Positions 41,801 through 48,605 of a stretch of DNA of 64,000 nt are shown here, one piece after another; within the stretch, counting starts at the first letter, position 1; every line of letters begins with the position of its first letter. Source of the DNA: Pseudoxanthomonas sp. PXM02 (GTDB lineage Bacteria; Pseudomonadota; Gammaproteobacteria; Xanthomonadales; Xanthomonadaceae); the NCBI RefSeq assembly GCF_014851805.1, contig NZ_JACVAK010000004.1, forward strand, positions 124,001 to 188,000, read 5' to 3'. The position numbers and the translations under genes are program-made. The notes under the pieces were generated by a model that searched no databases, was not told the DNA's origin, and was given only the letters and a program-made list of their open reading frames with translations.

Positions 41801-41965
41801 GGCACGGTAGACCAGCTGCGTGCCGGACTGCTTGGCCAACGTGTTCAACGCCGTAGCCAGCTCCCCTGCTGGCAGATCGATGCGGCCCGGGGCCGCCTGG
41901 GCCTGCGCGGCAAGCGCCGCACTACAGGCCGCACTCAACAACAGCATGCGCACTGGATACCGCAT
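38879..41965 (-). CDS. TonB-dependent receptor with N-terminal STN signalling domain
   Basis: 1028 aa from ATG 41965 (MRYPVRMLLLSAACSAALAA signal). Residues about 27-100 are an STN domain (GRIDLPAGELATALNTLAKQ, GATSTDQALDRLLQGSGFQA), which signals to a FecR protein. The plug follows a Pro-rich linker: LETLQVTGSRIKRAEIEG, then PAPITVVTAEQIQAAGLTSV and VLINGRRVADFPLP, with YGSDAMAGVINFILKK. The beta-barrel ends YYLQVTWKLGGEKL. The barrel resembles the NAGG/oligopeptide type more than siderophore receptors, but the ligand is unknown. Forms one unit with the FecR and ECF genes upstream. Confidence 0.92.
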   Translation of the reverse strand: MRYPVRMLLLSAACSAALAAQAQAAPGRIDLPAGELATALNTLAKQSGTQLVYRADQLKGRRTTGVQGATSTDQALDRLLQGSGFQAKRDASGAVLIVQADTAPRRAPAPRPAPQEAPPGGGAQAEEPVTQLETLQVTGSRIKRAEIEGPAPITVVTAEQIQAAGLTSVADVLRSLSQNSGSVYGQQNTTNAQSTPGAQAVDLRGLGPNHTLVLINGRRVADFPLPLNGRSNFTDIGNIPLGMIDRMEVLTGSASAVYGSDAMAGVINFILKKSTDGTIIDYRYGDTERGGGESHKLTLTTGFERGNFSGIVGVELLDKRPLWGFERRNQDSTFDAPTEERRLPRMTAQLYDWDNDLNVSPTDDCASMAGLNEGTTVLAEDPDYGTYCGSDRAIAYRTIQNERRGITAYGAFEYRINDNLSWFADVQAGRQTVKLLTGTNGNLAASDHMGWEFHDPASTNNYRNKVFYNAATERYEIWSRQFTPEETGGLRNRMNTTTQKTLAVTTGFTGAFGDAWNWEAAYNHSEYKADVEMPRIRAAAANELFLGPLLGYDDDGYAIYNADPSRLFRPLTTAEFDSIAAMSTWHPVAKNDNVSFTTDNSNLFSMPAGDAGFAAAIEYGRQSYRINPDPLALTEDAYYGPRYGDGSGDRNRWSAAAELRLPVASTLEASLAGRYDRYSYGNKNPGKFTYSAGLEWRPVDTLLVRGSYGTGFRAPDMHYLFAGDDYYRTRYATDYYMCRTDEPGYSNDECYDDGSWDGATFDVYTGNMDLDVETSRSASVGFVWSPTANFDLAVDYYRIRVMNQVQTQDRELLRSTEADCRLGVTDSGASVDINSPTCVDALARVIRDADGYITSVHFSPINIANEETSGIDVTANYRLQTANAGDFRFSGSYTWADEHTRQQYPGDPEEDMLDVSFSATTLPRHKGNLGMSWDRNAWGASLFGNYLGKVANYANDAWTEATWRFNAGARYDVTDHLRVSLTVNNLLDKMPPRDATWSNYPYYDTSWFDSMGRSYYLQVTWKLGGEKL

Positions 41966-42064
41966 CGACTCTCTCCCCGGGGGCGCTCGGAATGGCGCCT
42001 GTTGGCTATCAGGACGAACGAACCGCGCAAATCCCCCCATGACCTTCGTCGTGGCGGTGGGGGC

Positions 42065-43117
42065 CTAGCGTGTGTGCAGCACGATGCGGTCCGCATGCCG
42101 CTCCGCGCGCACCGGAAATCCCTGCTCCAGCAGGTGCGCGAAGCCGTCGGCATTGGACCAGCGGAAGTTGCCGCCCACGCGCAGGTCGGCGACGGCGGCG
42201 TCGCCCAGTTCCAGCTTGCGCGTGTTGAAGCGGTTGAACTCGGCGGCGGCGTCCGCCAGCGAGGTGTCGTCGAAGGTCAGGAAACCGTCGCGCCATTCCA
42301 GGAAGCGCTCCGCCTCGGCCACCGGCAGCGAGCGCACCAGCACGCCGTTGCGACCGGCGGTGGCCACGCTGCCGGCCGGTAGCAGCGACACCGGCTGCGC
42401 GGTGCCGTCCGGAGCGGGGCGGCTCTCCAGCCGCACCTTGCCCTCGGTCACCACCACACGGATTTCCTGCGGATCCCGCCGCACGGAGAAGCGCGTGCCT
42501 ACCGCTGCGACGCGACGTCCATCCGTCTCGACCACGAACGGCCGCCGCGTGTCGTGGGCGACGTCGAAGAACGCTTCGCCTTTCGCCAACGCTACGTGCC
42601 GCTCGCCGCGGCTGATCTGCACATCCACGCGGCTGTCGCTGCTCAACGTGGCGACGGAGCCATCCGGCAGCGTGACGGTCTGGATCTGGCCGACGCCGCT
42701 GGCATAGCTGGCCTGCTCGCGACCGGTCAGCTGCCAGCTGCCCCACGCGGCGGAACCGAGCGCGACCAGGGTCAGCGCCGCCGCGATGCCGTGCTGCCAT
42801 CCGCGGCGGCGCGGGGTGCTGCGGTCCCGGGGAGCGAAGCGGAGATCGCGCAGATCGGGAGCCGCGCCGGTTGCGTCAGAGGCGATCGCCGAACCCGCAC
42901 GCGCCGGCAGCGTGCCCGCGGGCAGGCCGGCGGCCAGTGCCTGCAGGCGACCGGTCTCGTTCCAGGCGGACTGCACGCGCAGGAAGGCGACCTTGTGCCG
43001 CGACGACGCCGACAGCCAGGCATCCAGTGCCTGCTGCTCGCCTGTCGTCCAGTCCTCCGCGTCGCGCCGGGCCAGCCAGTCGGCGGCCTGCGCTTCAATC
43101 TGTCTGCTGTCGGCCAT
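42065..43117 (-). CDS. fecR: FecR-family anti-sigma factor
   Basis: 350 aa from ATG 43117, which lies inside the end of the sigma gene (23-nt overlap). N-terminal DUF4880-type segment (QAADWLARRDAEDWTTGEQQ, LDAWLSASSRHKVAFLRVQS), one membrane span near residues 97-115 (HGIAAALTLVALGSAAWGSW), then the periplasmic FecR domain (LPDGSVATLSSDSRVDVQIS, RHVALAKGEAFFDVAHD) and an STN-like end (DTSLADAAAEFNRFNTRKLE). Relays occupancy of the receptor STN domain to the ECF sigma factor. Confidence 0.92.
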   Translation of the reverse strand: MADSRQIEAQAADWLARRDAEDWTTGEQQALDAWLSASSRHKVAFLRVQSAWNETGRLQALAAGLPAGTLPARAGSAIASDATGAAPDLRDLRFAPRDRSTPRRRGWQHGIAAALTLVALGSAAWGSWQLTGREQASYASGVGQIQTVTLPDGSVATLSSDSRVDVQISRGERHVALAKGEAFFDVAHDTRRPFVVETDGRRVAAVGTRFSVRRDPQEIRVVVTEGKVRLESRPAPDGTAQPVSLLPAGSVATAGRNGVLVRSLPVAEAERFLEWRDGFLTFDDTSLADAAAEFNRFNTRKLELGDAAVADLRVGGNFRWSNADGFAHLLEQGFPVRAERHADRIVLHTR

Positions 43118-43688
43118 GTGCTTCGTCCTCGTCCATGACGGGCCGGGCACGTCGCCCGTCCAGCGCAGGCACGGCGTCGCCGCCGTACAGGTGGTCGGCG
43201 ATCAGGCGCATCCCTTTGGCCAAATGCTTTTCCACGGTCTTCTCGCTGATGCCCAGTCGACGGGCGACGTCCTTCTGCGGCAGTTCCTCAACGCGCCGCA
43301 GCCACACCACTTCGCGGCAACGGTCGGGGAGCCGGTCCAGGGCCTCGACCACGCGCTTGAGCGCCTGTCGGGTCCCGGTCCACCGCTCGGGCGACACCTC
43401 GTCGATCAGGTAGACGTTCGAGGACTCGAAATCACCCACTGGCTCGATCGACACCACCCGGCTGCGGCGCAGGCGGTCGGTCATCAGGTGGCGCGCGGTG
43501 GCGAACAGGAAGGCCTTGGGCGCATCGGGACGCGCGCGCCCGGCGGCTTCATAGACCCGCGCGTAGACCTCCTGGCGCAGGTCGTGCCATTCGTCGCGGT
43601 GCGGCCAGCTGCGCTGCAGGAACATCGCCAGCGCCCGTTCGTGGACGAGCACTTCGCGGACGAACCAATCGTCGAATTCGGTGGGCAT
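43095..43688 (-). CDS. fecI: ECF sigma factor, FecI type
   Basis: 197 aa. Region 2 (HRDEWHDLRQEVYARVYEAA with FLFATARHLMTDRLRRSRVV) and region 4 (ALDRLPDRCREVVWLRRVEE, LPQKDVARRLGISEKTVEKH) are complete. The C-terminal tail after residue 170 is Arg/Asp rich. It directs RNA polymerase to the receptor operon when released by FecR. It is divergent, by 120 bp, from the cyanophycinase-peptidase fusion gene. Confidence 0.93.
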   Translation of the reverse strand: MPTEFDDWFVREVLVHERALAMFLQRSWPHRDEWHDLRQEVYARVYEAAGRARPDAPKAFLFATARHLMTDRLRRSRVVSIEPVGDFESSNVYLIDEVSPERWTGTRQALKRVVEALDRLPDRCREVVWLRRVEELPQKDVARRLGISEKTVEKHLAKGMRLIADHLYGGDAVPALDGRRARPVMDEDEAHGRQQTD

Positions 43689-43808
43689 GTCCGCACTCTA
43701 GCCCAAGCGCGAACGCTTCCGCATGGGGGAACACCGCCGCCGGTTCGTCTCACTTCGTCATCGGTGCGTGGCATCCTGCCGCGACCTTCGACCTGGGAGT
43801 ACGACGGC

Positions 43809-45749
43809 ATGGTGTCAGTCTTCGGCATGTTGCAGCGCGGCGCGATCTGCGTGGTGGCGCTCGCCTTGTCCTTGCCGGCGCTCGCCGCCAAGCCCGCGCA
43901 CTACGTGCTCGGCGACACCACGGCGAAAACGCCGGGACAGGTGCAGCCGGGCCTGCTGCTGATGGGCGGCGGCGACCGCAACTTCGATGCCATGCACTGG
44001 TTCATTAAGAAGGCCGGCAATGGCCACATCGTCGTGCTGCGTGCGTCGCAGGCCGGTGAGATCGGCGAGGAATTCTTCAACGAGGTCGGCGGCATCGTTT
44101 CCGTTGAAACCTACGTGTTCAGCGATCGCGAAAGCGCCAGCGATCCCGCCGTACTGCGCAGCCTGAAGCGCGCCGACGGCATCTTTCTGGCCGGTGGCGA
44201 CCAGTCGCGTTACGTGCGCTACTGGCGCGGCACGCCGGTGGGTGCGGCGCTGGACGCGCATGTGCGCGCAGGCAAGCCGCTCGGCGGAACGAGCGCCGGC
44301 CTGGCGATGCAGGGCGAGTACCTGTACGGCGCGATGGACGGCGGCAGCCAGATCAGCCCGCGCGCGCTGGCCGATCCGCTCGGTGCCGACAACACCATCG
44401 AGACCGGCTTCCTGCAGCTGGCCCTGCTGAAGGGCGTGCTGACCGACACGCACTTCAGTGAGCGCAACCGTCTCGGCCGCCTGATCGCGTTCGTCGCCAA
44501 GGCCGAGTCGATGGCCGGTCGCCCGATCCTCGGACTCGGTGTGGACGAGGACGCTGCGGTCGCGGTGGAAGGCGACGGCAGCGCGCGCGTGTATGCCACT
44601 GCGCCGGGTGCTGGCGCCACGGTGGTCAAGGGCGGCTTCGCGCAGAAGCAGGTCGAAGACGAGGCGATGAACCTCGATCGCGTCGACACGGTCATCGCCG
44701 GTGTCGACTCCGTACTGCACCTGCCGAGCGGTCGCGTCGACAGGCCCGCCGCCGAGCGTCATTACGCCGTGCGCAACGGCGTGCTGGTGGCGCTGGATTC
44801 GCCGCTGCTGGTGATCCACGGCGGTGCCGGCGTCGAGCGCGCCGGCATGACGCCGGCTGACGAAGACGCGGCACGCAAAGCGCTGGAAGCGGCGCTGCGC
44901 GCGGGCCACGCGCAACTCACGGCCGGCAAGCCGGCGCTGGATGCCGTGACTGCCGCGATCACCGTGCTGGAGGATGCGCCGCAGTTCAATGCCGGTCGCG
45001 GCGCGGTGTTCACCCACGACGGCAAGAACGAACTGGATTCCTCGATCATGGACGGCGCCACCGGCAAGGCCGGTGCCGTGGCCGGCGTGCACCGCGTCAA
45101 GAACCCGATCACGCTGGCGCGCGCGGTAATGGACAAGTCGCGCCACGTGATGATGGTCGGTGGCGGCGCCGAGGCGTTCGCGAAGGAGCAGGGCATCACA
45201 CTGGTCAATCCTTCGTACTTCCGCACCGAGAAGCGCTGGCAGCAGCTGCAGAACGCGCTGAAGGAAGAGAAGCAGGCGCAGGCGAGCAACACGTCGCTCG
45301 AACTGCCGGGCAAGGCCTACTTCGGCACCGTCGGCGCACTGGCGCTCGACGCGAAGGGCCAGCTGGCCGCGGGTACGTCGACCGGTGGCATGACCAACAA
45401 GCGCTACGGCCGCGTCGGCGACTCGCCGATCATCGGCGCGGGCACCTGGGCCGATGACCGCTGCGCGTTCTCGGGCACCGGCTGGGGTGAGTACTACATC
45501 CGCGCGGCCGCCGCCCACGAAGTCTGCGCCCGCGTGCGCCTGGCCGGGCACAGCATCGCGCGCGCCTCGGAAGGCGTGATCAACCGCGACATCCCCAAGG
45601 CCGGCGGCGACGGCGGCGCCATCGCGCTGGGCGCCGACGGCAGCATGGCCTTCCCGTTCAACACCGAAGGCATGTACCGCGGCTGGATCGGCGCCGACGG
45701 CGTCCCGCACGTGGCGATCTACAAGGAAGATCCGCTGCCTGCGCGCTGA
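43809..45749 (+). CDS. Secreted cyanophycinase / isoaspartyl peptidase fusion
   Basis: 646 aa from ATG 43809 (GGGAG 9-13 nt upstream). Signal peptide GAICVVALALSLPALAA. Residues about 40-325 are a cyanophycinase-like S51 domain: LLMGGGDRNFDAMHW, FLAGGDQSRYV, nucleophile Ser162 in GGTSAGLAMQG, DTHFSERNRLGRLIA and GLGVDEDAAVAVEG. Residues about 330-640 are a plant-type (type 2) asparaginase/isoaspartyl peptidase: LLVIHGGAGV, FNAGRGAVFTHDGKNELDSS, self-cleaving Thr507 in GTVGALALD, TSTGGMTNKRYGRVGDSPII. Known cyanophycinases release beta-Asp-Arg dipeptides and isoaspartyl dipeptidases split them, so both steps of cyanophycin breakdown sit in one exported chain. Actual substrate unproven. Confidence 0.9.
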   Translation: MVSVFGMLQRGAICVVALALSLPALAAKPAHYVLGDTTAKTPGQVQPGLLLMGGGDRNFDAMHWFIKKAGNGHIVVLRASQAGEIGEEFFNEVGGIVSVETYVFSDRESASDPAVLRSLKRADGIFLAGGDQSRYVRYWRGTPVGAALDAHVRAGKPLGGTSAGLAMQGEYLYGAMDGGSQISPRALADPLGADNTIETGFLQLALLKGVLTDTHFSERNRLGRLIAFVAKAESMAGRPILGLGVDEDAAVAVEGDGSARVYATAPGAGATVVKGGFAQKQVEDEAMNLDRVDTVIAGVDSVLHLPSGRVDRPAAERHYAVRNGVLVALDSPLLVIHGGAGVERAGMTPADEDAARKALEAALRAGHAQLTAGKPALDAVTAAITVLEDAPQFNAGRGAVFTHDGKNELDSSIMDGATGKAGAVAGVHRVKNPITLARAVMDKSRHVMMVGGGAEAFAKEQGITLVNPSYFRTEKRWQQLQNALKEEKQAQASNTSLELPGKAYFGTVGALALDAKGQLAAGTSTGGMTNKRYGRVGDSPIIGAGTWADDRCAFSGTGWGEYYIRAAAAHEVCARVRLAGHSIARASEGVINRDIPKAGGDGGAIALGADGSMAFPFNTEGMYRGWIGADGVPHVAIYKEDPLPAR

Positions 45750-45795
45750 GGCGGGATGGCGTTATGCTCGTCTCACCATCAAGGAGGGGGCGGGC

Positions 45796-46536
45796 ATGAA
45801 GAGGGCGCTGTGGGTCGGCCTGCTGGCGTTCGCGTCAGCGGCGTCAGCAGGGGAGGCAAAGAACGAGGCAGTCAAGTTCCATGCCAATGCACGCGTGATC
45901 CTTGATGATCAAGGTGTGCCGCAACAGGTGCAGGCGGGTGAAACGCTGCCTGAGGCCATCCGCGCACTCGTCGAACAGCGCGTCATGACATGGCGGTTCG
46001 AACCGGCGCAGGTCAACGGCGTACCGATGGCAGGTGTCACCCATGTATTCCTGAATGCCTGCCTGGCCCCGCTTCCGGGCGACGGCATGAGTCTGGCGAT
46101 GAATTACCGGAACCATGGGCCGGGTTATGCAGGCGGCGCATCGCTGCCGCCGCCGCCGCGCTATCCCGCCAGAGCTGCCCGTGACGACAAGGAGGGCAGC
46201 TTCCGTGTGGTGACCCGGATTGAAACGGATGGTCGCGCGAAGATCGAGTCGATAGAAACGGTGTCCGGTTCGTTGAAGGTTTTCGAGCCGGCGCTGCGGG
46301 AATGGGTGGCGTCTATCCGCTACCTGCCGGAACAGGTAGCCGGCATGCCGATTGCCACGCGGGTGGCGTATCCGGTCACGTTCGCTATTCCCGGGGGATC
46401 CCTCAGTCGACTCAGGAAAGAGCGTCGTGAGGCCGACCTGCAATCCGCCGAATGCCAGGCGGCCACCGGTCAGGACGGCAATGCGCCGCGCCCTGTCGTG
46501 CTGGATTCTCCGTTCAAGCTGCGGGACGCAGGCTGA
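45796..46536 (+). CDS. Secreted TonB-C-like protein, paralogue B
   Basis: 246 aa. Signal peptide MKRALWVGLLAFASAASAGE, with a strong AAGGAGGGGG site. The core (ARVILDDQGVPQQVQAGETL, VMTWRFEPAQVNGVPMAGVT, PPPPRYPARAARDDKEGSFR) is clearly homologous to the 28498-29370 protein in domain order: a first 'DG/DD.G....V' strand set with VM-x-W-x-FEP, then a second 'PP.RYP' unit. Two cysteines flank the middle. Not a membrane-anchored TonB. It follows the fusion peptidase gene by 46 bp and could be in the same transcript. Confidence 0.7.
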   Translation: MKRALWVGLLAFASAASAGEAKNEAVKFHANARVILDDQGVPQQVQAGETLPEAIRALVEQRVMTWRFEPAQVNGVPMAGVTHVFLNACLAPLPGDGMSLAMNYRNHGPGYAGGASLPPPPRYPARAARDDKEGSFRVVTRIETDGRAKIESIETVSGSLKVFEPALREWVASIRYLPEQVAGMPIATRVAYPVTFAIPGGSLSRLRKERREADLQSAECQAATGQDGNAPRPVVLDSPFKLRDAG

Positions 46537-46635
46537 CGGCCGATCCGGTTCGGGGCGGGGCAGGGATTGCGTGGCGGGCTGGCAGCCGCTGATCCCTCCG
46601 GAGTGGGTACGGCGGAGCCCACTGTGACCCGTGTC

Positions 46636-46677
46636 GCAAATGTGAACCCTGTAAGTTAAGATACAGATCACATTTGC
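46636..46677. promoter_or_regulatory. Nested inverted repeat upstream of the DUF11 gene
   Basis: Outer arms GCAAATGTGA (46636-46645) and TCACATTTGC (46668-46677), inner arms CTGTA (46649-46653) and TACAG (46662-46666), all nearly coaxial. AT-rich for this genome. The form (TGTA-N8-TACA inside TGTGA...TCACA) suggests an operator or promoter-proximal cruciform. A -10-like TAAGAT lies at its centre. Confidence 0.5.
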
Positions 46678-46699
46678 GGTCGGCCCCTCCTTGCCTGGA

Positions 46700-46800
46700 A
46701 GGCGTCTTGGGTCGGCTTGCCACAGGGGGCAAGCAATAAGGTCTGTGTCGGACGAGACCTGGGGAGCGCCTCTTCCACAGAAGCGTCAGGGGATCCGTTC
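46700..46800 (+). other. Structured leader of the DUF11 gene
   Basis: GCTTGCC/GGCAAGC (46715-46721, 46728-46734) and AGGTCT/AGACCT (46739-46744, 46755-46760) are perfect stems in the untranslated leader. No known riboswitch consensus was recognised. Confidence 0.4.
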
Positions 46801-46804
46801 ATCG

Positions 46805-48532
46805 ATGTCGTACCGCGCTATTGATGCCTTGCGTCCGCAGGGCGCTCGCTCCACACGTCTGCCTTCTTCCGTCAACGCCCCGCTCGCCGCACATCGCGGC
46901 TGGCGTCGTCGCGCCTCGCAGGCCGGCCTGCTGCTCGCCAGCCTGCTGGTGGCGGGATCGGCGCTGGCGCTGATCACCGGCAGCTGGACGACCACCGGCG
47001 CCTCCTCGGCGAGCACCACCGTCAACGGCATCACCGTAACCCTGACCGGCGTGGCCAGCGAGGCGTACGCGAACGGGACGTTCAACAACACCAATTACTG
47101 GAACGACCCCTACGGCGGCACCGTCAACGGCGGCACCTCGCTGACGATGGTCTACAACGCCTCCGGCGCGCGGAACTACGTGTTCACCTTCAGCAAGCCG
47201 GTCGACAACCCGGTGCTGCACGTGGACCGCATCGGCGGTTTCTACGACACCAACCGGCCCAACAGCACGCGCTGGCAGCTGACCTCGTTCGCTGCGACGG
47301 GCGGCGCGGTCGCGCTGGAGCGCCTGTCGGGCAACACGCAGTTCTCGGTCACCCCGGCGCAGTCGCGCTTCCAGCGCACGACGGGTGGCACCTTCGGCAA
47401 CGCCTCGGGCACGTCGGACTGCCTGACGTCCACCAACGGCACCGGCTGCGGATCGATCCGCTTCAACGGCACCGGCATCACCAGCCTGACGTTCTCGGTG
47501 GAGATGGTGGGCGATCCGGGCGCGGGCGACGAACTGGAACTGCGCTGGAGCTTTGCCGGTTCCAACCTCATCGTGCGCAAGCAGTCGACGGGCGGCACCG
47601 GTACGTTCGGCCTCAGTGCGAGCGGCGCCCTGTCGCAGACGTTCAACCTGGCCACGACGGCGCAGAACACGCCGGTTTCCTCGTCGACGTTCGCCGTGAC
47701 CAACCATGCCGCGGCGATCACGCTGGCCGAGCCCACCGTGCCCAACGGCTACGTGCTGACCGCAGGGGCTTGCACCGACCAGAGCGGCGCCACGGTGCCG
47801 GCCACGATCAACGCGGCGAACCGCCAGCTGACCGTCGCCGCCGGTGACTACCGCGCCAACCAGACCATCACCTGCACCCTGACCAACAGTGCGACCGCGT
47901 CGCTGGCACTGGCCAAGACCTGGGTGAACGCGGCCATCAACGACACCGCGGCGCTGTCGGCCACGGGCGGCGCAAACGCCGCTTCCCTGTCGTCCGTTGC
48001 CAACAGCGCAGCCGAGACGGATACGGGCACCCCCGTGCAGGTCGTGCCGGGCAACGTCATCACGCTGGCGGAGACGCTGGGCGCGGGCAATGCGCGAACC
48101 TACACGGCCAGCGCCTGGTCGTGCAGCGGCGGCAGCCTCAGCGGCAACACGCTGACCGTGGCCAGTGCACATGCGGGCCAGGCGATCGTGTGCACGATCA
48201 CCAACAGCGCGCGCGTGACCGACGTGTCGGTGGTCAAGTCGACCACCGGCGGCGCGGTGACCAGCGGGCAGGTGAGGAACTTCACCGTGGTCGTCTCCAA
48301 TGCCGGCCCTTCCGCCGCCGATGGCACCGTGGTCAGCGACACGCCGGGCGCGGGCCTGACCTGTCCGGCGTCCGGCAATCCGATCAGCTGCACCGCCAGC
48401 GGCGGCGCCGCGTGTCCTGGTGCGGCCGCGCTGCCGACGCTCGTCAGCAGCGGCGTGGCGGTGCCGACGCTTCCCTCGGGCGGCATGCTGACCTTCACCG
48501 TGCCGTGCCAGGTGACCGCCAGCGGGCTGTGA
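46805..48532 (+). CDS. DUF11-domain surface protein
   Basis: 575 aa from ATG 46805, with a late signal/membrane segment (RRASQAGLLLASLLVAGSAL, residues about 35-54). The mature protein is rich in Thr, Ser, Asn, Gly and Val: a lectin-like N-terminal domain (TLTGVASEAYANGTFNNTNY, VDRIGGFYDTNRPNSTRWQL), two Cys-containing beta-sandwich units (TNHAAAITLAEPTVPNGYVL; ETLGAGNARTYTASAWSCSG), each ending 'ITCTLTNSA', and a single DUF11 unit (VSVVKSTTGGAVTSGQVRNF). Related proteins carry many DUF11 copies; this one ends abruptly after TFTVPCQVTASGL, so it is short for its kind. Probably extracellular. Confidence 0.8.
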   Translation: MSYRAIDALRPQGARSTRLPSSVNAPLAAHRGWRRRASQAGLLLASLLVAGSALALITGSWTTTGASSASTTVNGITVTLTGVASEAYANGTFNNTNYWNDPYGGTVNGGTSLTMVYNASGARNYVFTFSKPVDNPVLHVDRIGGFYDTNRPNSTRWQLTSFAATGGAVALERLSGNTQFSVTPAQSRFQRTTGGTFGNASGTSDCLTSTNGTGCGSIRFNGTGITSLTFSVEMVGDPGAGDELELRWSFAGSNLIVRKQSTGGTGTFGLSASGALSQTFNLATTAQNTPVSSSTFAVTNHAAAITLAEPTVPNGYVLTAGACTDQSGATVPATINAANRQLTVAAGDYRANQTITCTLTNSATASLALAKTWVNAAINDTAALSATGGANAASLSSVANSAAETDTGTPVQVVPGNVITLAETLGAGNARTYTASAWSCSGGSLSGNTLTVASAHAGQAIVCTITNSARVTDVSVVKSTTGGAVTSGQVRNFTVVVSNAGPSAADGTVVSDTPGAGLTCPASGNPISCTASGGAACPGAAALPTLVSSGVAVPTLPSGGMLTFTVPCQVTASGL

Positions 48533-48539
48533 GGGCAGC

Positions 48540-48562
48540 GGGCGCGCTTCCCAAGCGCGCCC
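48540..48562. other. Hairpin between DUF11 and NHL genes
   Basis: GGGCGCGCTT, loop CCC, AAGCGCGCCC: a perfect 10-bp stem 8 nt after the DUF11 stop and 44 nt before the next ATG. No T-tract. Confidence 0.5.
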
Positions 48563-48605
48563 CGAGTCCCCATGATGCGGCACCGTTCTTCGCCGTCCTG
48601 ATGCA

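Noticed and set aside
39038-42382. 1114-codon open frame opposite the TonB receptor
   Set aside because: Composition is an artefact of the receptor codons; the receptor reading has STN, plug and barrel motifs.
46715-46800. c-di-GMP (GEMM) or other known riboswitch in the DUF11 leader
   Set aside because: The CACAGGGGGCAAGC segment resembles only part of the GEMM consensus; the second conserved GACGCAAAGC part and cobalamin or fluoride signatures are missing.
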